Below are positions 53,241 to 60,323 of a stretch of DNA of 64,000 nucleotides, in pieces. The notes under the pieces are model-generated. The model saw only the letters and a program-made list of their open reading frames with translations, made no database searches and was not told the DNA's origin. The translations under genes were made by a program, and so were the position numbers. Numbering within the stretch: the stretch's first letter is position 1; every line of letters begins with the position of its first letter. This stretch comes from Mesosutterella porci (lineage in GTDB: Bacteria > Pseudomonadota > Gammaproteobacteria > Burkholderiales > Burkholderiaceae_F), in the NCBI RefSeq assembly GCF_022134585.1, contig NZ_JAKNCT010000002.1:124001-188000 (forward strand). The letters are read 5' to 3'.

Positions 53241-54916
53241 AGCGAGCGAAGCTCCCGGCGCAGGATTTTGCCCACCGGGGATTTGGGCAGGCTCTCGACG
53301 AAGACGATCTTTCTCGGGCGCTTGTAGCCGGTGAGTCTCTCGCGGCACCAGCTTCTGATCTCCTGGACGGTGAGCGAGGGATCCTTTTTCACGATGACGG
53401 CCTTGATGGTTTCGTCCGAGGTCTTGGACTTCTCCCCCACGACCCCCACCTCGAGCACTTTGGGGTTGGCGGCGATCACGGTTTCCACCTCGTTGGGATA
53501 GACGTTGTAGCCCGAGACGATGATCAGGTCTTTTTTCCGGTCGGTGATGGTGACCCTGCCGTCCTTGTCCATCCAGCCGATGTCGCCGGTGTGCAGCCAG
53601 CCGTCCTGCAGCACCCGGGCGGTCTCCTCGGGCTGGTTCCAGTAGCCCTTCATCACCTGGGGGCCTTTCGCGCAGATTTCTCCCGTGTGCGCTTCGATCT
53701 GAGCGGGGTCCGCGCAGACGCCGAGGTCTTCGAAGCGGTCGTTGCGGATCGAAATCACGGTGCTGGGCAGGGGAAAGCCCACCGAGCCGTCCCAGGGGGA
53801 GTCAGGCAGGTTCCCGCAGATGCCGGGCGAGGCTTCCGTGAGGCCGTAGGCCTCGAGGATGGTGTGCCCGGTGACTTTCTTCCATTTTTCAGCTACGGGC
53901 CGCTGGACCTGCGCGCCGCCGCCCACGGTCATTTTGAGCTGCGAGAAGTCGAGGCCGCGGAAGCGCTCGCTGTTTAAAAGCGCGTTGAAAAGCGAGTTCA
54001 CGCCCGGGAAGGCTGTGGGCTTCCATTTCTCGAAGGCGTCGATCACGTTGTTGATGTCCCTCGGGTTCGCGATGAGCAGCTGGGCGCTCGCCCGCTTCAG
54101 GAAGCACAGCGTCGCGGTGAAGGAGAAGATGTGGTAGAGCGGCAGCGCGGTGAGCGCCCGCTCCTTTCCGATCTGGAACGTCTGCGAGATCCAGCGCCCG
54201 GTCTGCTCCACGTTGGCGAGAACGTTGCGGTGCGTGAGCATCGCGCCCTTGGAGATCCCCGTGGTGCCGCCCGTGTACTGCAGCAGCGCGACGTCGGTGT
54301 TTTTGACGGCGACGGGGCGGAAGCCGCGCGAGCGGCCCTCGGCGAGCGCGCTCCGGAAGGGAACGAGCCCTTCGATGGAGAACTCCGGGATCATCTTCTT
54401 TACGTGCCGGAGTGCGAAATTGACGATCGTGCGCTTCATGAACCCGAACAGGTCGGCGATTCCCGTGGAGATCACGAGCCGGACCCCGGTGCCCGGGAGC
54501 GCCTTTTCCAGCGTGCGGCCGAAATTCTCGGCGATGATGACGGCGCTCGCCCCGCAGTCGAGCAGCTGGTTGTGCAGCTCGCGGGCGGTGTACAGGGGGT
54601 TGACGTTGACCGCGATGAAGCCCGCCTTCAGCACGCCGAAGAGCGACACGGGGTACTGCAGGATGTTGGGCATCATGATCGCGACCCTATCGCCGGGCTT
54701 CAGGCCGCGGGCCGACTGAAGGTAGCCGGCGAGGTCGGAGGCGCAGTCGCTCACCTGCCTGAAAGACAGCTTCTGGCCCATGCTGACGAAGGCCGTATGG
54801 TCACCGAACCGGCGGGCAACATCGTCGAGAAGCGCGGGGATGCTGGGACAAAAATCAGGGTCGATTTCCGCCGGGATTCCCTTTTCGTAGTGAGCAATCC
54901 ACGGATAAGTTGGCAT
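53237..54916 (-). CDS. fadD: Long-chain fatty-acid-CoA ligase
   Basis: ANL-superfamily adenylating enzyme that activates fatty acids to acyl-CoA. It has 559 residues. The P-loop is YTGGTTGISKGAMLTHRN (about 209-226), the A5-type motif EAYGLTEASPG lies at about 355-365, and the adenylation/hinge region is WLHTGDIGWMDKDGRVTITDRKKDLIIVSGYNVYPNEVE (about 437-475). The C-terminal catalytic Lys lies in LPKSPVGKILRREL. Length and motif pattern match FadD of Burkholderiales, though chain-length preference cannot be seen. Upstream, 54917-55056 holds only a short GC-rich hairpin. Confidence 0.9.
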   Translation of the reverse strand: MPTYPWIAHYEKGIPAEIDPDFCPSIPALLDDVARRFGDHTAFVSMGQKLSFRQVSDCASDLAGYLQSARGLKPGDRVAIMMPNILQYPVSLFGVLKAGFIAVNVNPLYTARELHNQLLDCGASAVIIAENFGRTLEKALPGTGVRLVISTGIADLFGFMKRTIVNFALRHVKKMIPEFSIEGLVPFRSALAEGRSRGFRPVAVKNTDVALLQYTGGTTGISKGAMLTHRNVLANVEQTGRWISQTFQIGKERALTALPLYHIFSFTATLCFLKRASAQLLIANPRDINNVIDAFEKWKPTAFPGVNSLFNALLNSERFRGLDFSQLKMTVGGGAQVQRPVAEKWKKVTGHTILEAYGLTEASPGICGNLPDSPWDGSVGFPLPSTVISIRNDRFEDLGVCADPAQIEAHTGEICAKGPQVMKGYWNQPEETARVLQDGWLHTGDIGWMDKDGRVTITDRKKDLIIVSGYNVYPNEVETVIAANPKVLEVGVVGEKSKTSDETIKAVIVKKDPSLTVQEIRSWCRERLTGYKRPRKIVFVESLPKSPVGKILRRELRSL

Positions 54917-55056
54917 AAACGGGTCCTTGCAATTCTTACTGTTGCCCTGCGTCCTCAGGCAGCGCAGACGCGCCGCCTCCGGCGGTCCTCTCTTAAAACC
55001 GCCGCAGGCCGCGCGCGCACTCTGCCCCTTTCAGGAGCGCAGGAAGCGCGTGCCTC

Positions 55057-55593
55057 TCACGCGAGCGTGAGACAGTGCCTGGCGTATGCCCTGACGTCGT
55101 CCCAGTCGGTGTAGTCGCGGACCACCGTTCGGTCCGTGGGGCCCTTGGTCATGGACATGATGAGCTGGATCTGCACGGCGTCAAACCAGCTCCAGTTCGG
55201 ATAGTCGACCTTGCCGGCGATGCACTTGACCTCGCGCGGCTTCCAGAGGCTGTTCTGGACGAACTTGCGGGCGTAGACATTGCCTTCGAGGGTGGCTTTC
55301 TCCGGCTTGCGGGCAATGAGCGTGATATTGAAGAAGCTGTTGGGCTTTGCATCGATTTCAGCCGCGTGCTTGTTGACGAACTGAACGAACGTCTTGTTGA
55401 AGCGGCCGTACCGGATGGCGGCGCCCAGGATCAGCACATCGAAGCGGCTCAGATCAACACCCTCCCGGTCGGCTTCGATCACGCTCATCATTTCGGCATT
55501 GTGGCCTTCGGCCCGGATGGTTTCACAGATGGTTCTGGAAACGCGGGCCGTGTGGCCGTCGTGACTCCAGTAAAGCACCAGCACATTCTTCAT
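55057..55593 (-). CDS. hemG: Menaquinone-dependent protoporphyrinogen IX dehydrogenase HemG
   Basis: Flavodoxin-fold enzyme that oxidises protoporphyrinogen IX in heme synthesis, coupled to the quinone pool. It has 178 residues. It aligns well by eye with E. coli HemG: VLVLYWSHDGHTARV (FMN phosphate loop), VLILGAAIRYGRFNKTFVQFVNKHA (about 53-77), LIARKPEKATLEGNVYARKF and a C-terminal YTDWDDVRAYAR. AGGAG lies about 10 nt before the start. Quinone coupling would suit a microaerobic or anaerobic lifestyle. Confidence 0.92.
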   Translation of the reverse strand: MKNVLVLYWSHDGHTARVSRTICETIRAEGHNAEMMSVIEADREGVDLSRFDVLILGAAIRYGRFNKTFVQFVNKHAAEIDAKPNSFFNITLIARKPEKATLEGNVYARKFVQNSLWKPREVKCIAGKVDYPNWSWFDAVQIQLIMSMTKGPTDRTVVRDYTDWDDVRAYARHCLTLA

Positions 55594-55993
55594 TATTTAC
55601 AGCTCCTGCCAGCAACGCTGACACTGCAGGATGAAAGACTAAGAGAGGCGAAAAGGAAAAAACGAAAGCGAAAATAAGGGTTTTCACTTACAGGCTCAAA
55701 ACCGGGGACCCGTCTGCCTTTCGTGCGCCGGTCCTGAGGCCCGCAGGTATTTTAAAAGAAAGGATTATTTTTGCGCTTAAGGCGGCTTTTGCGCTCCGCG
55801 CAGTGAAAAATCCCTGTAAAATCCGCATTTGTTCTGCCTGCCTGGATGCGCGCGGCGTTTTTCGCTTTTGGCGCGGCTTCCCGGGCGACCGGCGGCGGGG
55901 TTGCCGCCCGTGCGGAACTCATGTTTATTTTGTATAGGAAACAACGCAGGCGGCTTCGCCGCGGAGGGTCTCCGCGCTCCGCCTCCACAATAT
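55594..55993. promoter_or_regulatory. Divergent hemG-infA region with structured infA leader
   Basis: This 400-nt gap contains no gene. A TGTAAAAT (55815-55822) resembles a -10 for infA, with an unclear -35. GGCGGC (55891-55896) pairs with GCCGCC (55903-55908). Just before infA, AGGCGG (55948-55953) pairs with CCGCCT (55979-55984), and inside it GCGGAG (55961-55966) pairs with CTCCGC (55970-55975) around GGT. The only GGAGG near infA (55963-55967) lies inside this stem, and no Shine-Dalgarno is present in the 10 nt before the ATG. Confidence 0.5.
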
Positions 55994-56269
55994 ATGGCAA
56001 AGGAAGACCTTATTGAAATGTCCGGGCAGGTTCTGGAAGTCCTGCCTGATGCCCGCTACCGCGTCAAGCTCGACAACGGGCACGAGCTGATCGCCTACAC
56101 GAACGGCAAGATGCGCAAGCATCACATTCGGATTTTGGCCGGAGACAAAGTGTCGCTCGAGCTCTCTCCCTACGACCTGTCGAAAGGCCGCATCACGTTC
56201 CGTCACATTGAGGGCCGCGCCGCGGGCGCCCCGACGGGCTCTCCGACTCACCAGCAGCGCCGCCACTGA
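55994..56269 (+). CDS. infA: Translation initiation factor IF-1, long form
   Basis: OB-fold initiation factor that binds the ribosomal A site. It has 91 residues rather than the common 72. The OB core is standard ([71 protein letters not shown], positions 1-71) and a 20-residue Gly/Ala/Ser/His-rich tail follows. It resembles the second, longer infA paralogue found in Burkholderiales, so another infA may lie in the ribosomal-protein cluster elsewhere. Upstream lies a structured leader without a nearby Shine-Dalgarno. Confidence 0.93.
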   Translation: MAKEDLIEMSGQVLEVLPDARYRVKLDNGHELIAYTNGKMRKHHIRILAGDKVSLELSPYDLSKGRITFRHIEGRAAGAPTGSPTHQQRRH

Positions 56270-56292
56270 TTTATTCCGACGCGCCTTGAGCT

Positions 56293-56351
56293 GCGCCGCT
56301 TTTCCGACCGGGTGGACCGTCCCGCCGGGCCGGAGGCGGCGCTGTTTTTTT
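56293..56351 (+). terminator. Probable terminator of infA
   Basis: GCGCCGC (56293-56299) pairs with GCGGCGC (56336-56342), two bases before a T7 run (56345-56351). The 36-nt loop is GC-rich and can fold further. The T-run touches the stop codon of the convergent DAHP synthase gene. Confidence 0.55.
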
Positions 56352-57430
56352 CAGCAGTTGCGGGTGCGGCGGTCGCGCACGGCGCGGGCGAGCCGCTCGA
56401 GCAGAGCCTCGGTGTCGTCCCAGCCGAGGCAGGCGTCGGTGACGGACTGCCCGTAGACAAGCGGCTGCCCGGGCACGATGTCCTGGCGGCCCTCCACGAG
56501 GTTGCTTTCGATCATGACGCCCATGATGCTGCAGCTCCCGTTGGCCACCTGGCCCGCGATGTCCTCCACCACGGGGATCTGGTTGCGGCAGATCTTGCGG
56601 CTGTTCGCGTGGCTCGCGTCGATCATGAGGTAGGGGGCGTGACCGGCCTTGGAGAGCGCTTCGGAGGCCGCCTTCACGCTGGCGGCGTCGTAGTTGGGAG
56701 CGCGGCTGCCGCCCCTGAGGATGAGGTGGCAGTCCTCGTTGCCGGTCGTGGTCACGATGGCCGAGATGCCGCCTTTGGTAACCGACAGGAAGCTGTGCGG
56801 GTGGTTGGCCGCGCCGATCGCGTCGACGGCGATCTTGGTGTTGCCGTCGGTGCCGTTCTTGAAGCCGATCGGGCACGAAAGGCCCGAGGCGAGCTCGCGG
56901 TGGACCTGGCTCTCGGTGGTTCTCGCCCCGATGGCGCCCCAGGAGACGAAGTCGGCGATGTACTGGGGGGTGATCATGTCGAGGAACTCCACGCCGATCG
57001 GCAGCCCCATCTCCGTGATGTCGAGGATCAGGCTGCGGGCCACGCGCAGGCCGTGGTTGATGCGGTAGGAGCCGTCGAGGTCGGGGTCGTTGATGAGGCC
57101 CTTCCAGCCCACCGTGGTACGGGGTTTCTCGAAGTACACCCGCATGATGATTTCCAGGTCGTTCGCAAGAGCCCGCCGCACCTCGACAAGCCGCTTCGCG
57201 TACTCGCGGGCGGCCTTCGGATCGTGGATCGAGCAGGGGCCGACGATCACGAGCAGGCGGTCGGACTCGCCGTGAATGATCCGGTGGGCCGCGTTCCGGG
57301 CGAGCTGCACGGTGGCCGAGGCGGTGTCCGAGCATGGAAATTCATGCATCAGGTGTGCAGGGGGCGTGAGTTCCCGGATTTCTTTGATCCGGAGGTCGTC
57401 GGTCATGAAGCGGTCAATTTCCTGGTCCAT
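56351..57430 (-). CDS. aroG: 3-deoxy-7-phosphoheptulonate (DAHP) synthase, Phe-type copy
   Basis: Class I-alpha DAHP synthase; joins phosphoenolpyruvate and erythrose-4-phosphate at the entry to the shikimate pathway. It has 359 residues. Family motifs: VIVGPCSIHDP (about 61-71), RVYFEKPRTTVGWKGLINDP (about 97-116), GAIGARTTESQVHRELASGLS and MIDASHANSRK. At position 216 (56783-56785) it has Ser in FLSVTKGG, as in E. coli AroG (FLSVTKWG, Phe-inhibited). It also has MITPQY like AroG. It is nearly identical to the copy at 57997-59085 and is preceded by a Phe-rich leader peptide and attenuator. Confidence 0.96.
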   Translation of the reverse strand: MDQEIDRFMTDDLRIKEIRELTPPAHLMHEFPCSDTASATVQLARNAAHRIIHGESDRLLVIVGPCSIHDPKAAREYAKRLVEVRRALANDLEIIMRVYFEKPRTTVGWKGLINDPDLDGSYRINHGLRVARSLILDITEMGLPIGVEFLDMITPQYIADFVSWGAIGARTTESQVHRELASGLSCPIGFKNGTDGNTKIAVDAIGAANHPHSFLSVTKGGISAIVTTTGNEDCHLILRGGSRAPNYDAASVKAASEALSKAGHAPYLMIDASHANSRKICRNQIPVVEDIAGQVANGSCSIMGVMIESNLVEGRQDIVPGQPLVYGQSVTDACLGWDDTEALLERLARAVRDRRTRNC

Positions 57431-57467
57431 TTTGTTTTCCTAGAGGGGGTCGGAGCCGACGGACAAT

Positions 57468-57500
57468 AAAAAAACCGCCGGGCTCTGGGTCCTGGCGGTT
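57468..57500 (-). terminator. Attenuator terminator of the Phe-type DAHP synthase
   Basis: On the minus strand AACCGCC (57500-57494) pairs with GGCGGTT (57479-57473), extended by GG/CC after a 1x1 mismatch, and runs into a T7 tract (57474-57468). It lies between the leader peptide stop (57528) and the aroG start (57430). Its first arm can instead pair with GGCGG at leader codons 17-19 plus a GAG/CTC extension, an antiterminator. Confidence 0.8.
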
Positions 57501-57527
57501 GGAGAATATGCGAGTGTTCAGAAATGT

Positions 57528-57617
57528 TCAAACGCCCTCAACGACTCTTTCCGCCTGACAGCGAAAAAAGCCGAAGCTAAAACAAAAGCGGGCGCTGCGT
57601 ATCATGCTGAAACTCAT
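57528..57617 (-). CDS. Phe-rich leader peptide of the Phe-type DAHP synthase
   Basis: A short reading frame with possible starts at 57617 (29 codons, MSFSM...) or 57605 (25 codons) and a TGA at 57530-57528. Its centre reads FCFSFGFF, five Phe in eight codons. Downstream come the antiterminator arm GGCGG (codons 17-19 counted from 57605) and the terminator (57500-57468). This is the layout of ribosome-mediated attenuation: stalling at Phe codons would free the antiterminator; rapid passage would let the terminator form. The Shine-Dalgarno is weak, which tempers confidence in translation. Confidence 0.75.
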   Translation of the reverse strand: MSFSMIRSARFCFSFGFFRCQAERVVEGV

Positions 57618-57667
57618 TAAAGAAAGAGGTTCGACATCCGCGAGGGATGACGCAATCTATGAAGAGT

Positions 57668-57696
57668 AATGTACTCCATGGCACTGTTCCGGTCAA
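57668..57696 (-). promoter_or_regulatory. Promoter of the Phe-type DAHP synthase leader
   Basis: On the minus strand TTGACC (57696-57691) and TACATT (57673-57668) are exactly 17 nt apart. Transcription would start near 57661, about 45 nt before the leader peptide. A small palindrome GAGTA-ATG-TACTC (57664-57676) overlaps the -10. Confidence 0.75.
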
Positions 57697-57996
57697 TACG
57701 CCCGTTCTGCCGTGTTAGGGCAGCGCGATGGGGCTGTCCGGAAAACGGTGCGGATGAAAGGGGGCGCAGGATGAGCTCGTTGCCCTGAGACAAGGGCTGC
57801 TCGGCGCTGCGGCCCTATCTTTTGCAGTCCATGCATGGCAGGCTGCTTCGCCTGCCGGCCGCGCGGAGACGGGGGAGGGCTGCTGCGGAAGCGGGGTCAG
57901 ACAGAATCGCTGAGCATCCCGCCGGCGGTTTGGCTCTGCCCGGGGGAGGAGCCCCGGCGTCATCAGGGGGCTGCGGCTTCAGAGGCGCGGAGGAAC
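57697..57996. other. Gene-free stretch between the two DAHP synthase units
   Basis: About 300 nt of GC-rich sequence downstream of the Tyr-type copy. Small open frames here lack ribosome-binding sites and recognisable products. No clear intrinsic terminator for the upstream gene is visible. Confidence 0.4.
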
Positions 57997-59085
57997 TCAC
58001 TGGTTGCGGGCGCGGCGGTCGCGCACGGCGCGGGCGAGCCGCTCGAGCAGAGCCTCGGTGTCGTCCCAGCCGAGGCAGGCGTCGGTGACGGACTGCCCGT
58101 AGACAAGCGGCTGCCCGGGCACGATGTCCTGGCGGCCCTCCACGAGGTTGCTTTCGATCATGACGCCCATGATGCTGCAGCTCCCGTTGGCCACCTGGCC
58201 CGCGATGTCCTCCACCACGGGGATCTGGTTGCGGCAGATCTTGCGGCTGTTCGCGTGGCTCGCGTCGATCATGAGGTAGGGGGCGTGACCGGCCTTGGAG
58301 AGCGCTTCGGAGGCCGCCTTCACGCTGGCGGCGTCGTAGTTGGGAGCGCGGCTGCCGCCCCTGAGGATGAGGTGGCAGTCCTCGTTGCCGGTCGTCGACA
58401 CGATGGCCGAAATGCCGCCCTTGGTAACGCCGAGGAAGCTGTGCGGGTGGTTGGCCGCGCCGATCGCGTCGACGGCGATCTTGGTGTTGCCGTCGGTGCC
58501 GTTCTTGAAGCCGATCGGGCAGGAAAGGCCCGAGGCGAGCTCGCGGTGGACCTGGCTCTCGGTGGTCCTCGCCCCGATGGCGCCCCAGGAGACGAAGTCG
58601 GTAATGTACTGGGGGCTGATCATGTCGAGGAACTCCACGCCGATCGGCAGTCCCATCTCCGTGATGTCGAGGATCAGGCTGCGGGCGATGCGCAGGCCGT
58701 GGTTGATGCGGTAGGAGCCGTCGAGGTCGGGGTCGTTGATGAGGCCCTTCCAGCCCACCGTGGTGCGGGGCTTCTCGAAGTACACCCGCATGATGATTTC
58801 CAGGTCGTTCGCAAGAGCCCGCCGCACCTCGACAAGCCGCTTCGCGTACTCGCGGGCGGCCTTCGGATCGTGGATCGAGCAGGGGCCGACGATCACGAGC
58901 AGGCGGTCGGACTCGCCGTGGATGATCCGGTGGGCGGCTTCGCGGGCCTGGTGGACGGTGGAGGAAGCGGCGTCGGTGCAGGGGAATTCATGGATGAGGT
59001 GCGCGGGAGGCGTGAGCTCGCGGATTTCCCTGATCCGGAGGTCATCGGTCATGAAACGGTCAATGTGGTCAGTTTCCTGGTTCAT
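57997..59085 (-). CDS. 3-deoxy-7-phosphoheptulonate (DAHP) synthase, Tyr-type copy
   Basis: Second class I-alpha DAHP synthase, 362 residues, the same catalytic motifs as the neighbour. Differences cluster in the first 50 residues (PAHLIHEFPCTDAASSTVHQAREAAH against PAHLMHEFPCSDTASATVQLARNAAH) and at a few pocket positions. At 219 (58429-58431) it has Gly in FLGVTKGG, as in E. coli AroF (FVGINQAG, Tyr-inhibited), and MISPQY like AroF's SPQY. The last third is nucleotide-identical to the other copy. It is preceded by a Tyr-rich leader peptide, an attenuator and a TyrR-box-like palindrome. No gene symbol is given because it is AroG-like in sequence but AroF-like in predicted control. Confidence 0.95.
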   Translation of the reverse strand: MNQETDHIDRFMTDDLRIREIRELTPPAHLIHEFPCTDAASSTVHQAREAAHRIIHGESDRLLVIVGPCSIHDPKAAREYAKRLVEVRRALANDLEIIMRVYFEKPRTTVGWKGLINDPDLDGSYRINHGLRIARSLILDITEMGLPIGVEFLDMISPQYITDFVSWGAIGARTTESQVHRELASGLSCPIGFKNGTDGNTKIAVDAIGAANHPHSFLGVTKGGISAIVSTTGNEDCHLILRGGSRAPNYDAASVKAASEALSKAGHAPYLMIDASHANSRKICRNQIPVVEDIAGQVANGSCSIMGVMIESNLVEGRQDIVPGQPLVYGQSVTDACLGWDDTEALLERLARAVRDRRARNQ

Positions 59086-59123
59086 TTTGCTTTCCTAGAA
59101 GAGGAGGCAGGGCCGCCGGGCAA

Positions 59124-59156
59124 TAAAAAACCGCCGGGCTGGCTCCGCCGGGCGGT
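59124..59156 (-). terminator. Attenuator terminator of the Tyr-type DAHP synthase
   Basis: On the minus strand ACCGCC (59156-59151) pairs with GGCGGT (59135-59130), extended by GGC/GCC after a C-C mismatch, with a 7-nt loop and a T6 tract (59130-59125). It shares sequence with the attenuator of the other copy. GGCGGT-A-GGGT at leader codons 19-22 can pair with ACTC-ACCGCC, a 10-bp antiterminator with one bulged A. Confidence 0.82.
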
Positions 59157-59185
59157 GAGTGGACTGCACTGAAACTCCTGCTGCT

Positions 59186-59263
59186 TCAGATACGCCGAAC
59201 CCTACCGCCTCGGGGGCGATAAAGGTAGTAGCCGTAATAGTAGAAGTCTGAAGCGAAGGACAT
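59186..59263 (-). CDS. Tyr-rich leader peptide of the Tyr-type DAHP synthase
   Basis: A 25-codon frame from ATG at 59263 to TGA at 59188-59186. Codons 7-15 read FYYYGYYLY, six Tyr in nine codons. The second half is basic (RPRGGRVRR) and encodes the antiterminator arm. Stop codon and terminator are 29 nt apart, as in the Phe leader. Stalling at Tyr codons would favour antitermination. The ribosome-binding site is weak (AAGACAG region). Confidence 0.78.
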   Translation of the reverse strand: MSFASDFYYYGYYLYRPRGGRVRRI

Positions 59264-59280
59264 CAGTGTCTGTCTTTTTA

Positions 59281-59301
59281 TGCCGGATCCGCGCTCCGGC
59301 A
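59281..59301. promoter_or_regulatory. Palindrome upstream of the Tyr leader
   Basis: TGCCGGA (59281-59287) and TCCGGCA (59295-59301) are perfect 7-bp arms with a 7-nt spacer. It lies just upstream of a CATAAA word that could be the -10 for the Tyr-type unit. No T-run follows on either strand, so it is an operator candidate rather than a terminator. Confidence 0.4.
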
Positions 59302-59305
59302 GCGC

Positions 59306-59323
59306 AGTAAAAACTACTTTACT
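59306..59323. promoter_or_regulatory. TyrR-box-like operator
   Basis: AGTAAA-N6-TTTACT, perfectly symmetric. The TyrR box consensus is TGTAAA-N6-TTTACA; the essential G and C and both AAA/TTT blocks match, and only the outermost pair differs. It is 43 nt upstream of the Tyr leader start and has no counterpart before the Phe leader. Confidence 0.5.
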
Positions 59324-59349
59324 CCTCGGTGCCGGGAGGCGCAAACCGC

Positions 59350-60309
59350 TCAGTTCATGAAAAAAATGACGATCAGGTGGTAGAACACCGGGGCTGCGAA
59401 CGTGAGGGGCGCCATGCGCTCGAGCACGCCGCGCGTGATGTAGACATCGTCTTCAGCGCTGCGGTAGCTCGCTCCCAGGCTTTTCTTCACCGAGGAGATC
59501 ACCAGATCGCCCATGAGGGCGGCGATGATGATGGCAAGCGTCATGAGCCCGGCCTGCCAGAGCCTGAAGGGCGTGAGCCAGAACAGGGCCAGACCGCAAA
59601 GCAGGGTCATCGCGCTGCCGGCGAGCGTTCCCTTGACCGTTTTGTTGGGGTTGGACTGCAGCGGGCGCCCGCCGAGGATGGAGCTCATCAGCACGGCGAA
59701 CAGGTCGGCGAAGAACACCATCATCAGGAAATAGACGAGCATCAGCGGGCCGTTGCTCGAGAACCGGTTGAAGTCAAGCAGGGAGATGGCCGGTGCGTGG
59801 CTGACGCAGAAGATGGCGAGCATGATGCCCCACTGAACCTTGGCGACGCGCTCGAGGTAGCGGTCCGTGTCGTGGCTCGCGGCCATGACCACGGGCAGCA
59901 GCAGGAACAGATACACCGGGATGAAGATCGTGAAGAAGAGGTACTGCTCGTAGGCGATCAGCAGGTACTGGACCGGGATGGCCACGTAAAAGGCGATGAC
60001 AAGCGCCCAGTGGTCCGTGTAGTGCGTCGGCGTGAGCGCGATGAACTCGCGCAGGAGGAAAAACGAAATGAAGGCGAAGACAACGAGCAGCGCTCCCTGT
60101 CCGAGCCAGAAGGCGACGGCGAAGATTCCGATCAGCCACCACGAGGAGCGCACGCGGGAATTGACGATCCGGATGCGTTGCTGCTGCTGGATGCTGGCTG
60201 CCCGCGAGGAGGCCCACTGCCCGTAGCCGGTCGCGACTGCCGCAAAAAAGATCAGGCAGGTGAGGATCAGAAGATAAGCCGCTTCAATGGGAATGCCAAG
60301 TCGCATCAT
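59350..60309 (-). CDS. CdsA-family phosphatidate cytidylyltransferase (YnbB-like)
   Basis: Integral membrane enzyme that would make CDP-diacylglycerol. It has 319 residues and about eight hydrophobic helices. The C-terminal CdsA region reads GGRPLQSNPNKTVKGTLAG (about 215-233), MGDLVISSVKKSLGA (about 265-279) and GVLERMAPLTF (about 292-302). The signature SxxKR....KD is altered (SVKKSLGASYRSAEDD), closer to the YnbB-type branch than to housekeeping CdsA, which normally sits beside ispU and dxr. A plsC gene starts the same operon 14 nt upstream, the usual YnbB context. Confidence 0.82.
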   Translation of the reverse strand: MMRLGIPIEAAYLLILTCLIFFAAVATGYGQWASSRAASIQQQQRIRIVNSRVRSSWWLIGIFAVAFWLGQGALLVVFAFISFFLLREFIALTPTHYTDHWALVIAFYVAIPVQYLLIAYEQYLFFTIFIPVYLFLLLPVVMAASHDTDRYLERVAKVQWGIMLAIFCVSHAPAISLLDFNRFSSNGPLMLVYFLMMVFFADLFAVLMSSILGGRPLQSNPNKTVKGTLAGSAMTLLCGLALFWLTPFRLWQAGLMTLAIIIAALMGDLVISSVKKSLGASYRSAEDDVYITRGVLERMAPLTFAAPVFYHLIVIFFMN

Positions 60310-60323
60310 GATCCGATCCTCCT

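Noticed and set aside
57715-57963. 82-codon minus-strand frame between the DAHP synthase units
   Set aside because: Pro/Ser/Arg-rich GC artefact without a Shine-Dalgarno.
56312-59172. Two long plus-strand frames opposite the DAHP synthases
   Set aside because: They are near-identical to each other only because the genes beneath them are duplicates.
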